Below, piece by piece: positions 45,757 to 57,469 of a stretch of 64,000 bases of DNA. The stretch is from contig NC_089493.1 in NCBI RefSeq assembly GCF_036850765.1, positions 168,256,140 through 168,320,139 of the forward strand, written 5' to 3'. The notes under the pieces were generated by a model that was given only the letters and a program-made list of their open reading frames with translations, searched no databases and was not told where the DNA came from. A program made the position numbers and the translations under genes. Within the stretch, counting starts at the first letter, position 1. Every line of letters starts with the position of its first letter. Origin of the DNA: Saccopteryx bilineata (taxonomy: Eukaryota; Chordata; Mammalia; Chiroptera; Emballonuridae).

Positions 45757-45960
45757 TTTCATTTCATTCATTCATTCGTTTGTTCATTTGTTTTATTCAT
45801 TCTCTGTTGATCAATATGATCAAACCATAGATATACGTCAGTGGCTTTCCCTTAAAGGAGTTTACCGTGGGACCCAGCACCAGCCCAATGTGCTGAGGGT
45901 TTTTCATATATAATCTCAGAATAACCCTGTGCGGTAAGTAGGAAACAGAAGAAAGGAGGC
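45757..45960 (-). repeat. L2 LINE 3' end antisense with (CATT)n tail
   Basis: 'catttcattcattcattcgt' is the simple-sequence tail; 'ggctttcccttaaaggagtt' with 'taccgtgggacccagcacc' follows as L2-like body. Confidence 0.55.
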
Positions 45961-45964
45961 AGGG

Positions 45965-46330
45965 TAGAGTAGTGATTAGACAGCACTGGGATGTAGGCCT
46001 GCCGCAGTGAGAATGTGAGTTCAGTTGTTTGCTGACTGTTGTGGCCCTTTGGCAAATTACTGTGCCCTTCTGTTTTCTCATCTGTGAAATGGGTATAACA
46101 GTGTCTTCCTGATAGGATTTTGAGGACTGAATGCGACAATATTTGTAAATTTCACAGCATTTCTCTGGTGTATTTAGTAAGACCTCAATATAAGATGGCT
46201 ATGTTTCCTTCTGTTACTATTATTAGATTCTTATCTTGTTTTAAAGACACAGAAACAGAGCTTTGGGGAGGCTATCCTGGTCTAGATCACATAGTGAATA
46301 CAGCAAAGAGTAGAGCGGTAACATAATAAC
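45965..46330. repeat. Sense MIR followed by antisense MIR fragment
   Basis: Sense: 'gtagagtagtgattagacag', 'ctcatctgtgaaatgggtat' to about 46230. Antisense: 'aaagacacagaaacagagct' and 'gatcacatagtgaatacagc' to 46330. Confidence 0.75.
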
Positions 46331-46334
46331 TGTC

Positions 46335-46620
46335 ATAAAATGGCACAGAATGCCATGAAGAGGTGTAAGGGAAGGAAGTGGCCCCTGGTTTGTGTGGGTG
46401 AAGGGAGATGTTGCAAGCAGGGAGGACTTCATGGAGGGAAGGGCACTTGAAGGATCAGCCTATTTGGATAAGTGGATATGGGGAAGCTAAATATTGTGGG
46501 TGGAGGGAACAGCAAGGGCACAGGCTCACCAATGAGAACTGGGTGGTGTGTGAGCTCAGGAACCCTTTGATTCAGAGCAGAAGCAGGACTAAGTCCCAGG
46601 AGGGTGGGGCCTGGGCTGGG
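46335..46620 (-). repeat. L2 LINE fragment, antisense
   Basis: 'gaggacttcatggagggaag' and 'gagggaacagcaagggcaca' are reverse L2 ORF2 landmarks. Confidence 0.65.
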
Positions 46621-47107
46621 TTTGTTCTGACCTAGAACAATAAGCTGCTGCCACCTGGGAGGGGCTCCATACCTAGTTGTTCGGACCAACTAAATGGCAG
46701 TGTCGAGAGGTGGTAAAGCTTTTTTTGGGGAAGGGGAGTGTCTTGGGGGAAAGGAATTTAAACTTCATTTGGAGAAGTTGATTTCTGCCCACAGTGAGAC
46801 CTGGGATTGTTTATTTCTGCTGTAAAACGCCAGCCCTCTCTGCTGCCTTACTTAAACTGTAAGGCACTCTAGACACTAGTTTTGGTTTTTCCTAAACTGT
46901 GAATCAGATACTCCCTGAGCTATTGGTCAGCATTCTGATGGTAATAAGAGATTATAGGACAGGGTGGCCATCTCTCTCCCTGGGGTCATTTAAATATGAG
47001 ACCATAGAACCTTGAACCAAGTAAAAGCTTATTTGAAGTAAATATTGTGTGTGGGCCTGTGGTTTTACCAATCATGTTTTCTTCCTTTACTCTCTTCCTA
47101 TCTTTCC

Positions 47108-47145
<38 letters not shown>

Positions 47146-47302
47146 TCAAATGTTCACTGAAGGTGGTTCTCAGGCCTCTCTGTTGTGAGGATGGTGTGGA
47201 TGCCCAAAGTGAGCACTATGTGAAGGAATCCTGCCTACAGCGAGTCCTTTGCAAGACAAAGAATTCCTTTAGTTTTGAACACCTGTGCCCTAATTTATGC
47301 TT
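46621..47302. other. Unique sequence with (TG)n
   Basis: A pure TG run of about 36 bp at 47109-47144. Nothing else recognised. Confidence 0.6.
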
Positions 47303-47500
47303 TTCTTTTAAGACTTTATTTATTCATTTTAGAGAGGAGAGAAGGAGGAGAGACAGAGAGAGAGAGAGAGAGAGAAGAGGGGAGGAGCAGGAAGCATCAA
47401 CTCCCATATGTGCCTTGACCAGGTAATGCCAGGGTTTTGAACCAGCGACCTCAGCATTCCAGGTCGACGCTTTATCCACTGCGCCACCACAGGTCAGGCA
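47303..47500 (-). mobile_element. VES-type SINE, antisense
   Basis: Perfect 13 bp duplication CTAATTTATGCTT at 47290-47302 and 47501-47513. Head complement 'gcgccaccacaggtcaggca' at the right; internal (GA)n. Confidence 0.92.
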
Positions 47501-47513
47501 CTAATTTATGCTT

Positions 47514-47973
47514 CTTTGTGTGGTTTTCATATATTGGATTTTTTCAGAGTAAGTTACAAAATTGGAAGCCTTTTAAAACAGGGACCCGCTCCCTCACTAT
47601 ATGCAATCCAGCCAAGACCTGTGGGAATTAACTAGTAGGTTTCTGACTTATGGGCCAGGCAGTCCTTCCTTTCCTGCTCTTTGGTTTCTGGGCCTGACGA
47701 AGTAATGTAATAGCTGTCAGTGGATGAATGCGAGTGTTAGAGATCCCAGGCGCAATCCGTTATCTCTGTGCTAAGTTGGTTTAACACTGGTGGTAATGAT
47801 CCGGACCATCATTTACAGATGGTTTCTGCTGTGCTGGTTTTGGGTTTCATGGTGATTCCACCCCTAACTCCAACTTGGTCTGAAACGTGGTTTTATTATC
47901 TTCTCTAAACCACAAACAGTACTTTGAAAGGAGGCAAACGGATGGGAATGAAGGCCTGCAGTTTTGAAAAATT
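47514..47973. other. Unique sequence
   Basis: Nothing recognised. Confidence 0.45.
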
Positions 47974-47981
47974 GACAGGGT

Positions 47982-48310
47982 TTTTTAAAATTTTTTTCAG
48001 AGTCAGAGTCAGAGAGAGGGATAGATAGGGACAGACAGACAGGAACAGAGAGAAATGAGAAGCATCAATCATCAGTCTTTCGTTGTGACACCTTAGTTGT
48101 TCCTTGATTGCTTTCCCATATGTGCCTTGACCGTGGGCCTTCAGCAGACCGAGTAACCCCTTGCTCAAGCCTGCGACCTTGGGCTTAAGCTGGTGAGCTT
48201 TGCTCAAACCAGATGAACCTGCGCTCAAGCTGGCGACCTCGGGGTCTCAAACCTGGGTCCTCCTCATCCCAATCTGACACTCTATCCACTGCGCCACCGC
48301 CTGGTCAGGC
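47982..48310 (-). mobile_element. Type B SINE, antisense
   Basis: Flanked by GACAGGGT at 47974-47981 and 48311-48318. Head complement 'ccaccgcctggtcaggc' at the right. Confidence 0.92.
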
Positions 48311-48318
48311 GACAGGGT

Positions 48319-50639
48319 ATTTTTCATTTTAGCTAAGGTTGTTCAAGTAGTTTTCATGGACTCTGTTCTTTGTCTAGTTTCCTCACCCGTGGTTGTGACT
48401 GATTCTCTTCCCCCTGCCCCCAACCTGACACACGCGCGCGCACACACAAAAACCATTAGACCTCAGGGCAGGTGAAGGATTCAGCCAACCCTTTGTCTCT
48501 CTCTTCCCAAGGCACTCATACTTGTATTTGACTTCTCTTTCAAAAAAATGAATGGCTCTTGGGAAGGTGTGGTTTTTGCATAGCATGTGCTGAATGGTTG
48601 GAGAGAGAAAGGAGCTCTGCCCTGACACAGGGCATCGGTTGCCCTCCTCTCCAGGGCTGACCTCCTGGCACGCTGAATGCTCGTCCTCTTCGTTGCAAGT
48701 CCTCCTGCCTCTCTGGATACTTGACCCAGAGCACCCTTACCCTCAGTGCATCGTTCGTCTCCCCCCGTTTTAGTGGCAGATTTTTCTTTGCGAACATGCT
48801 GAAGTCTTTATTATCTTTAAGACGAGGAGGGAAACATGCCAGTCCTAACAAAACTTCCCTTTGTACTTCCCTTGCTTATGTGCCACCCTGTGCTGCTGCT
48901 GCTGCTTTCACAGCTGGGCTGCTTGAGAGAGATTCTGGATTTACTGCCTCTAGTGCTTTACAACCAAAGATCTGGAGTCTGGCTTCTGCCTGTAGTCAGT
49001 TCCCTTCTGAACCTGCTTTCTCAAAGGTCCTGATTAATTAAACCAGGGATTGTTCTTACAGTCTTCTTTCTTGAGACTCTTCCTTTGCCTCATTGACATT
49101 GTGCTCTCCAGTCTTCCTTTGCCCTTCTGAGCATCCCTTCCTGGCCCACCCTCCTTGTCCTGTGGGTCTTCCCAAGGTTCCTGACCTTCTTTATCTCCCA
49201 GACCAGAGGTTCTGTCTCTCTCTGTGGCTAACTGTCTAGTTTCTGGCTGTAGTCATCACCCATGTGGATGTGATTCCCAGCCTTCTCTCCAGCAGCCCCA
49301 TCCCCTCTCCTGTTCTTTGTCAGACTGAGGTTCAGGCAGTTGAGGAAATTTGCTTGAGTCATAGCAGATTGTTCCTAGGGTCTGTATATTTCTATGGTCC
49401 ATTCTACATAGGCACACATTCCCGCTCCGACCTTGGAAAGATGGTTCACTTTGACCAGAAAGAAATTAAACTGTACTCTAGCGGTAGAATATAGTTGACC
49501 TCCTCTTCCCAGAGTTTGATGAAGTAATGATAAGCACTTGTGCTAGAGGGATTCTATAGGTTTTCTGTGAAGAGGCGGGTAATGCCGTGCAGAGAATTGT
49601 TCGGGAGAAGGATCCTGTGAGTGAGGTAAGCAGTGGGATCAAGTCTTAGGTGGGTGAGTTACCAGGTCGGGGCTCTGAGCAGCCGGAGGAAGTCTGGAGG
49701 AGGCAAGTCTCAAATGGGAGTCATCGAACCTTGGAGGCATTGTGGGATGTTCACAGGTGTTATTAGTGGCTATTGTTGAGGGGACCCCATTGTCCTCTGA
49801 GGACATGCCAGACCCCTCTTTGTCAATGTGTCTGTTGGCCAAGGTCAAAGACTTTCTTGGGAAAGAAAGTCAGTGTGGCAGGATCTGGATTTTAAAGCTA
49901 TCCTTGTATCTCTTATGAAATTCAGAGTTTGCTTTCTTTATGGAGGCTGCCTTGGAGCAGATTTATTTTATTTTCTTTTTTCATAAATGATTGTAATTAT
50001 AGGGTTCCTGTTATTCATACAGATGCCTATGGCTTGTAGCCACAGGGAGTTTTATCCGCTTTTCACATGCATTCTCACATGTTGATACATTTTGGCTCCT
50101 TGCTGCCGGTGGCCTGCCAGCAGCTGGACTGCTTTTACACGATCTGGTTGAGTGTCCTGGACGGGGGATGGTGGAAAGGTTCTTTGATCCAGAGGAGGTC
50201 TCTATGTTACCCTGGACTCGCTGTCATCATTACAACCATGATCTCACCTAGTAACTTGTGTCTTACTTGTGTCTTAAAAGAGCCACAAAACAAAAGCTTA
50301 CCAGCCAAAAGTGCTGGGTGCCACTCTGCCTGTAGCCAGGGACTCAAGCTGTTGTCTTTTATTATCCCACTGAAGTACCATGACCTTGAGCCCTTCCTTT
50401 GGCACAGAGAGCTGTCTGAATCAGTCTGTCCTGCAGGGGCTGCTGCTCTGAAAGCTCTGACCTCCTTCACTCCTCATACTTGCCTTTGTCAAGCTCCAGA
50501 GGTGGTGGAAGTGTTGGGGGCAGTAGGGAATCTGCTCAGCAAAGTTTGGACTGGAGGAATCACTTTGACTATAAAGTGGCTTTCTGGGGGTAATTGATGG
50601 GCAACTTATCCTTATGATGCTGTAGCTTAGATTTTAAAA
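48319..50639. other. Long repeat-poor unique stretch
   Basis: Small (CA/CG)n patch at 48429-48447 and a CTG run at 48893-48907. Overlapping frames on both strands near 48540-49041 and a 176-codon frame at 50067-50597 lack recognisable domains and splice context. Confidence 0.45.
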
Positions 50640-50774
50640 TTGTGGGGTCTTGAGTCAGGCTCCTGGTTTTATATCTTGGTTTCATCACTTACTGGTAATT
50701 TTCCCATTTGTATAATGGATTTAAACAATAGTTCCTACCTCAGAGGGACTTTGGGAGAATTAAATGACTTAATA
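50640..50774 (+). repeat. MIR SINE, sense
   Basis: 'ggtcttgagtcaggctcctg', 'gtttcatcacttactggtaa' and 'catttgtataatggatttaa'. Confidence 0.8.
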
Positions 50775-51193
50775 TAGGTATCCCCAATTTGTGAAAGTAA
50801 GCTTTATGCCACTTGGCTTTTATAGGAGACCTATATTAGTATCTGTTTTCACTGACTGAAAGATGTCAGAAAAAGATTTTTGCTTTTATGAAAAATGGCC
50901 AAAAGTGAAAAATACTGTTCGGTATTTGTCTGGCAGCAGCTGTTATAGAGGCGGTACTCACCCTGAGCAGTGAGAGTGGCTCCGCCCTGGTCCTTCCCAG
51001 GAGCCAACTCAGCATTTCAGCATCGGCTGCCATGGCTTTGACCTGTGTCTGAGCATCTTTGCTTCACCCCGATTCGTTTTGTGAATCCGTTAGCAAAATG
51101 TGCCCTAAGAAAATTGCTTCTTCGCTTTACCCCATTTCGGCTTATGAAAGACTTCATTAGGAACGCTGTATTTTCAGATAGCAGGGAAACCTG
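50775..51193. repeat. Degraded Tigger-like (pogo/Tc1-mariner) non-autonomous element
   Basis: Ends TAGGTATCCCCAATTTGTGA and 'cagatagcagggaaacctg' are the worn inverted repeats (consensus CAGGT.TCCCC). The dinucleotide TA sits on both sides (50773-50774, 51194-51195). Interior has 'cgctttaccccatttcggct'. Much older than the Tigger at 61206. Confidence 0.72.
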
Positions 51194-51624
51194 TACCTTT
51201 AAAGCACCTAGAGGCTGGACACAGAGATAATAAAACTTCAAATGAATTGTTGTCTATCATGATATTAAACCTCCTTCAGAATAGCCCTGACTTTGTGTCC
51301 TGAGAGTGCTGCAGGCTCTTCTCAGTATGTAGACAGCACCGTCTTTTCCACTTGAATGTGCAGCATCTGTAGCTGAGTTATGCATGGTTTTGTTCATCGT
51401 ACATTGGAGAAAACAAGCAGACAGTACCTGGCCCATTGTCAGTGTTTTATAAGTCTTTGCTGAGTGAATGAAAAAAGCTGTGAGCAGACCAAGAGCAGGC
51501 ATATGGCAGGGCGGTACGTTTGCGGTAGCTAGGTCGTGTTTGTTAGTTTATGGCTACAGAACCTTTATCATCTGGAGATCATCAGAATAGGTAGGTAGCA
51601 AATTAATGGGAGAATTTTTTTTAA
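51194..51624. other. Unique sequence
   Basis: A short L2-like tail trace at 51440-51475 ('tttgctgagtgaatgaaa'). Confidence 0.4.
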
Positions 51625-51724
51625 ACCCCAGTTTAATTGACGTACAAAAGGCTACACATGTTAAATTGTACAATTTGATAAATTCTGACATCCATATGCA
51701 CCTATGAAGCCATCACCACAATAT
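51625..51724 (-). repeat. Ancient L1M fragment, antisense
   Basis: 'cagtttaattgacgtacaaa' and 'atgaagccatcaccacaata' are antisense L1M landmarks. The VES SINE follows at its edge. Confidence 0.65.
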
Positions 51725-51734
51725 TAGAGGAATT

Positions 51735-51929
51735 ATTTTTTTTAAAAAAGGTTTTATTTATCCATTTTTATTAGAGAGAGAGAGATTGGAAAGAGACAGA
51801 GAGAACAGGGGGAGGAGCAGGAAGCATCAACTCCCATATGTGCCTTGACCAGGCAAGCCCAGGGTTTTGAACCGGCAACCTCAGCATTCCAGGTTGAGGC
51901 TTTATCCACTGCGCCACCACAGGTCAGGC
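51735..51929 (-). mobile_element. VES-type SINE, antisense
   Basis: Perfect duplication TAGAGGAATT at 51725-51734 and 51930-51939. Very similar to the copy at 47303 (shared 'ggaggagcaggaagcatcaa'). Confidence 0.93.
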
Positions 51930-52134
51930 TAGAGGAATTCTTAATGACTGTCTCAAGTCTTTGATTTCTTTGTGACTGATAAGCCACTTCCCCCTGGGCC
52001 TTGCATGTGGCTGGCTCCCTCATCAGGTGGGGGGGAGGGTTTCTTTCTTCCTCTTCAAACCATTCCTTTCTAGCCTCCTTCTGCATTTTTACATTCTTGC
52101 CACTGAAATTATAGATAGTGAAAGTGTGTTTGTT

Positions 52135-52290
52135 TTTATTGAATGTCTGTCTTCACTAGGTTGTAGGTAAGGAGCGTAAGGAGCATATCAGTTTTGCTAA
52201 GTGCATTATTCTCATCCCCTTTGCCTCCATGGTCCCTGACACAAAGGGAGGTGCTCAGTGGAGAATTAAGGGATGAATGAACCTATTGCC
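52135..52290 (+). repeat. L2 LINE 3' end, sense
   Basis: 'tctgtcttcactaggttgta', 'catggtccctgacacaaagg' and 'ggatgaatgaacc' tail. Confidence 0.65.
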
Positions 52291-52596
52291 AGAATAGATA
52301 TATGGCACTGCTGGAGCTGAATTGAGAGCAAAGAAAACTGAGTTGATCTCAGACACTCAAAGTTATCTTACTTTCAGCAGAGGGAAATCCAAGGGAAGAA
52401 AGGCCTCCCACAGTCTGAATAACTTGGTTACTGATTTGAGACTGAGAAGACCCTAGAAATGTAGGAAACCCAACAGGGCACAATCCCGACCCAAAGATGT
52501 GGGGTTTGAGGACCTCCTCTGTCATCCTGAGACCCAGCCTTTCTGTGGAAGGTTCAACATTTATGTTGGGGCTCTGTGAGGTGTGTTTTTCTTTTT

Positions 52597-52938
52597 TTTT
52601 CTTGTATTTTTCTGAAGTTGGAAACAAGGAGGCAGTCAGACTCCCGCATGTGCCCGACCGGGATCCACCCAGCATGCCCACCAGGGGGCGTTGCTCTGTT
52701 GCAACCAGAGCCATTCTAGTGCCTGAGACAGAGGCCATAGAGCCATCCTCAGCGCCCAGGCCAACTTTGCTCCAATGGAGCCTTGGCTGCGGGAGGGGAA
52801 GAGAGAGACAGAGAGGAAGGAGAGGGGAAGAGAGAGACAGAGAGGAAGCAGATGGGTGCTTCTCCTGTGTGCCCTGGCTGGGAATCGAACCCGGGACTCC
52901 TGCACGCCAGGCCGACGCTCTACCAACCGGCCAGGGCC
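52597..52938 (-). mobile_element. Young type A SINE, antisense
   Basis: Flanks share GTGTTTTTCTTTTT (about 52583-52596, 52939-52952). Within the pyrimidine/purine middle, 'gaagagagagacagagagga' is duplicated. The A-box region is shortened ('gctctaccaaccggccaggg'). Confidence 0.9.
52678..52691 (+). promoter_or_regulatory. CTCF-like core motif inside SINE
   Basis: CCACCAGGGGGCGT, plus strand, single copy. Confidence 0.55.
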
Positions 52939-52952
52939 GTGTTTTTCTTTTT

Positions 52953-53597
52953 AAACTGATTCTTTTCTACAGGCTGCCATAGAAGAGGCTTTAACTGGGT
53001 ATACTGTTAGAAGGACCCCAGGATCCCTTTGTTACTCTGTAGCTTGTATCCCCTCACCCCACCACCCAGTCATAGATGACAAAGGAGTTTTCAGAGTCAG
53101 CTTTGATTCCCGCAGACAAAAGTCTCTCTTAGGCACTAAAGGAAGATTCACAAAAATAATAATTAAAAATGACACAGCCCGGTCGCGGTGTGTGGCGTGC
53201 ATTTGGCATGAGTCAACATTTTAGAACAGTAAATACTCTCCATGGTGTGAAAAGAACAGGCAAAACAGGCTTTTAAAACCCCATCCTAGAAGGAAAGGGG
53301 AGGGGTGGGAAGTACGAGAGCATATATGTTTTGGTGAAGCTAATTTTCTACTTAATATTTACAGAAGAGGCAGATATCAGATTTATTCAGTTATTGCTTC
53401 TTTCAGATTTTAGGAGTCAGTAGGTTCATCTGGAATGAAGTGAGGTGGTTCTAAAGGTAACTATTTAAGAGGGCTTTGGCAGCCTTTGCATTTTTAAGCT
53501 GTATTTTGTGCACATTTCATCTCAGATGCTTTGTTCCCAATATCCATCCATTCTTCTATCTGTCCATTATTAGTGCCTGTAGGTACGAAGCACTTTA
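52953..53597. other. Unique sequence
   Basis: 53090-53290 is repeat-free with 'ataattaaaaatgacacagc' and 'catttggcatgagtcaacat'; a candidate constrained element. Confidence 0.5.
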
Positions 53598-54440
53598 CTT
53601 TCTTCCATCCCATCCTCCCACCCTCCTCCATCCCTCCCATCCTCCTCCCATCCTCTTCCCATCCTCTTCCCACCCTCCTTCCATCCTCCCTTCCATCCTC
53701 CCTTCCATCCTCCCATCCATCCTCCCATCCTCCCATCCTCCCTCCCATCCTGCCATCCTCCCTGCCATCCTCTCTCCCATCCTCCCTCCCATCCTCTCAT
53801 TCTCCCTCCCATCCTCCGTCCCATCCTCTCTCCCATCCATCCTCCCATCCTCCCTCCCATCCTCTCATCCTCTCTCCCATCCATCCTCCCATCTTCCCTC
53901 CCACTGTCCCTCCCATCATCCCTCCTATCCTCCCTTTCATCCTTCCATCCTCCCATCCTTCCTTCTATTTTTCCATTTTCCCTTCCATCCTTCCATTCTC
54001 CCATCCTCCCTCCCTCCCTCCCATCCTCCCATCCTCTCTCCCATCCTTCCTTTCATCCTCCCTGCCATCCTCCCACCCTCCCTCCCATCCTCCTATCTTC
54101 CCTCCCTCCCTGCCATCCTCCCTCCTTCCCTCCCTCCCTCCCTCCCTCCCTCCCTCCCTCCCTCCCTCCCTCCCTCCCTCCCATCCTCCTATCCTCTCAT
54201 CCTCTCTCCCATCCTTCCTTTCATCTTCCCTGCTATCCTCCCATCCTCCCATCCTCCCTCCCATCCTCCCTGCCATCCTCCTATTCCCCTGCCATCCTCC
54301 CATTCTCTCTTCCATCCTCCCTTCCCATCCTCCCTCCCATCCTCCCATCCTCTCATCCTCTCTCCCGTCCTTCTTTTCATCCTCCCTGCCATCCTCCCAT
54401 CCTCCCATCCTCCCATCCTTCCATCCTTAATCGATTCATC
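53598..54440. repeat. Pyrimidine-rich minisatellite, about 840 bp
   Basis: Irregular tandem units built from CCATCCTCC and CCTCC; the plus strand is almost only C and T with an A about every 8-12 bases. 54121-54181 is pure (CCCT)n. Open frames of 328 and 299 codons on the plus strand and several on the minus strand exist only because the repeat lacks stop codons. Confidence 0.95.
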
Positions 54441-54444
54441 CTCC

Positions 54445-54730
54445 AGCCACCTAGCATGTTGACTGCATATTATGTACTACACAGTATTCTGTGCCCTAGG
54501 AACCCAAAGTGGGAAATGATTTAGCACAGGAGACAGGTTCATGAGCAAGATTATCTTCTTGTTTTTCAGCTTGGATGTGAGGTTATTAATGACCAATTTA
54601 CACCTCTCCCTTTCCCATTTCTAATACTATAAAGCACAGCTCTATCTACTTGTTTACCTCTTCAGTGACTAGTATATTGGGCACATAAGTGCTCAGTAGT
54701 GTTTTGAATGAACGACAGAATAAATGAGTA
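54445..54730. repeat. L2 fragments next to the minisatellite
   Basis: Antisense 'gcatattatgtactacacag' plus 'attctgtgccctaggaaccc' (to about 54560), and a sense tail 'cataagtgctcagtagtgtt' with 'gaatgaacgacagaataaat' at 54675-54725. Confidence 0.6.
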
Positions 54731-55359
54731 GTCTATATAGTGTGGGGCACACTTTAACAGGACTGTAATCACAGCTGTAAGAAGTCATACAGAAGATAGA
54801 ATTACTAACAGCAAATAAGGAAGAATGAGGGACGTTTGTGCCTGCAGTTAACTATTTGTCCTTTATTAATGTACCTGGCAGCATTTTTGAGCTGCTCCCC
54901 TGTATGGAGCTGTGGTGAGCTGCAGGCTGTGATGGAGAACAGGACTGACATGATCTCTGCCCTCTGGGAGCAGCCCACGCTGAGCAAATGTCAGAAGTGC
55001 TCAGAGGGAGAAATCCAGGTGCATGAGCACATAGTGGGTTCAGAGGGAGGAATCTCAGTGCATGAGCACACAGTGGGGGGCCGTCTGGGCCAGCAGTGTG
55101 TGTGAAGCTACCCCTGGGAGGGTTCCCTAGAGGGAGCCCGGTGCTGCTAGTGTTGGGAGTGGTGGAAGAGGCCTGTGAGGGTGCGGATCTGCGGAGGAAG
55201 CTGTGGTGGCTGCAGTGGGAGATGTGCTCCCCCGGAGGCAGAACCAGACTACCTACTTACAGTTTCTGAAGAGCAGGCTTTCCTTTTTGTGTTGTTGCAG
55301 AACCCCTAGGTTTTGGTAGCAATGTGGCCTAAAGGCTCAGGCTACCTCAGGAAAAACCG
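54731..55359. other. Unique sequence with a short tandem duplication
   Basis: 'gtgcatgagcacatagtggg' and 'gtgcatgagcacacagtggg' are two copies 39 bp apart (about 55018-55080). No gene recognised. Confidence 0.5.
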
Positions 55360-56123
55360 TATTAGCTTCCTGTGTCTGCCTTAACAAATTACTGCAGACA
55401 GGTGGCTTTAAACAACAGAAATTTATTCTTTCATTGGTTTGGAGGCCAGAAATCTGAAATCAGGATTTTGACAGGGTCATGCTCTGTCTAAAGGCTCTAG
55501 GGCAGTGGTCTTTTCTTGCTTCTTCCCAGATACTATGGCTCCTGGTAATATTTGGTGTTCCTTGGTTTGTAGCTACATCACTGATTTCTGCTTCTTCCTT
55601 CCCTGTGTCTCTGTGTCCTCTCCTCTTTTTATAAGTACATTAGTCATTGGATTTGTGGCTAGTTTTAATGCAACATGACCTTATGTTAGGGGTCAGGAAA
55701 CTTTTTGGCTGAGAGAGCCATGGACGCCACATATTTTAAAATGTAATTCCATTAGAGTCATACAACAACCCGTGTACATTATGCATTATCCAATAAAAAT
55801 TTGGTGTTGTCCCAAATTTTTGGAGGACAGCTGTGATTGGCTCCAGCCACCCGCAACCATGAACATGAGTGGTAAGAAATGGATGGATTGTAATACATGA
55901 GAATGCTTTATATTTTTAACTTTATTTTTTTTATTATTATTAAAGATTTGTCTGTGAGCCAGATGCAGCCATCAAAAGAGCCACACCTGGCTCGTGAGCC
56001 ATAGGTTCCTGACCCCTGCCTTATGTTAACTATTTGCAACGACCCTGTTTCCAAATAGAGTCATATTCTGAGGTTCCAGTCCAGGTGGGCATGAATTTTG
56101 GGGACATTATTCAGCTGACTACA
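55360..56123 (-). repeat. MaLR (MLT1-type) LTR, antisense, split by a hAT element
   Basis: Left: 'tgccttaacaaattactgca', 'ctttaaacaacagaaattta', 'tctgtgtcctctcctctttt'. Right, after the hAT: 'ccctgtttccaaatagagtc' and 'gcatgaattttggggacatt'. Together a near full-length ancient LTR. Confidence 0.85.
55687..56018. mobile_element. Non-autonomous hAT transposon inside the LTR
   Basis: 332 bp. Ends TAGGGGTCAGGAAACTTTTT and 'ataggttcctgacccctg' (first base mutated from C). Perfect 8 bp duplication CCTTATGT at 55679-55686 and 56019-56026. Body has 'gctgagagagccatggacg' and, inverted, 'gagccacacctggctcgtg'. A different family from 389/43382. Confidence 0.94.
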
Positions 56124-57469
56124 GGAGGGTATGTTGAAGTTGGGAGTGGGAGGCTTCCTATGGGTCTTCTCATTCCTTAAGGTTTCTGGGTTGACAGGAG
56201 GCAGGGAGACTTGGTTGTGGGAAGGGGGGCCAGCGGTGGCAGGGATTTGAGTCTCAGTGAGGGTTTCTGGGTACAGGATCTTTTCAGCTGCCTGAGGGAG
56301 CTGTGAGACTGCAGGAGGTGGCCCTGCTCTTGCAGTTCCCAGGCCCGCATTCATCCCATTTTTCCTGCATCTAGGGGAGACAGCAGGGTTTCCTATTGAC
56401 TGCCCTTGGAGCACCTTGAGCGAGGAAGTGTTCATAAGAGTAAACTGACGAGAAGAATAATTAATGACCCTAACCAACAATGGCCTCGGGTTTTTCCATG
56501 GGCTCTCTCCTCTCTGGGAATAGGTTCCTGCTGCTTTCTTGGCAGTGTGTTACCAGGGACTTTCCAGGTCTACAGGACAGCGCTTTCCTTTTCTGTCATG
56601 TTTCTCTGCTTTCTCAGGTCCAGTGTTAGTAGCTTCTTCCAGCTCTCTGGTCCTTACAGAAATTACTCAACAGTATCTTCCTATAAGAATGATTCTTGAA
56701 CTTACTGTGATTTCCAGATTTGCTTTTCAGTCTGATAATTTGATTTCCAAATCTGATTTCTAGATTTGATTCCCAGAATTTCTGTTTCAGTAAGTCTGAG
56801 GTAATATGATTTAGGTGAACTTCAAACACATAAAGAACCCTTCCCCAAAAGGTATGTTTTAGCGTGCATATATTGTGTGTGTGTGTTTCAAGTGATAGTT
56901 GATATACTGACAGGATGGTTTCTGCATTTGCATGATGCTAATTGACACAGTTTGTCACCAGATTATTATAAACTCTGACCTAGATTTGTTGTCTAGATAC
57001 ACAAATGCAAATTCTTTTATAATTTGCCTGTAGGCAAAGTGATAAAATAGAATTAGTGGTACCTTGAAAATGTTCTAGGTATACTGTTGAATAAGGCAGG
57101 GAGTGAGTGGGAAATATGGGTTTTATGACCTCAAAGCTAGGTCATACGCCTGGGGTCCCCATTGTTGTGTGTGTGTAATGGGGTGAATAATGGGATGGCT
57201 GTGTCATCTTCATTCCTGTGACCCCGCTTTCCCTTTCTGTAACACGAGGATCGCAGACTTGTCACTCTCCTGCCTGAACTCTTACAGAGTCACATTCTTA
57301 TTTGTGTTAGCGTTTACTTATTTAAAAACATTGGGAACTGGTATGCATTAGATACCAAAATCAGAGAAAATGACCTATCATGTAAAGGGGTGGGAAGGGA
57401 AATTCTAGGGAGCAGTGATAGCTTGCCATTGTGCACGGGGGAGTGAGAGGAGGTCGCTTCTCTGAAGAA
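56124..57469. other. Unique sequence
   Basis: A 139-codon minus-strand frame (56061-56480) extends into the LTR and is not supported. A short (TG)n lies at about 56872-56886. Confidence 0.45.

Noticed and set aside
50067..50597. 176-codon plus-strand frame
   Set aside because: No domain, no splice context and irregular composition. Chance frame in unique DNA.
53476..54462. Open frames of 328 and 299 codons (plus) and 147 codons (minus)
   Set aside because: They lie in a pyrimidine minisatellite without stop codons; all frames are open, so they carry no coding evidence.
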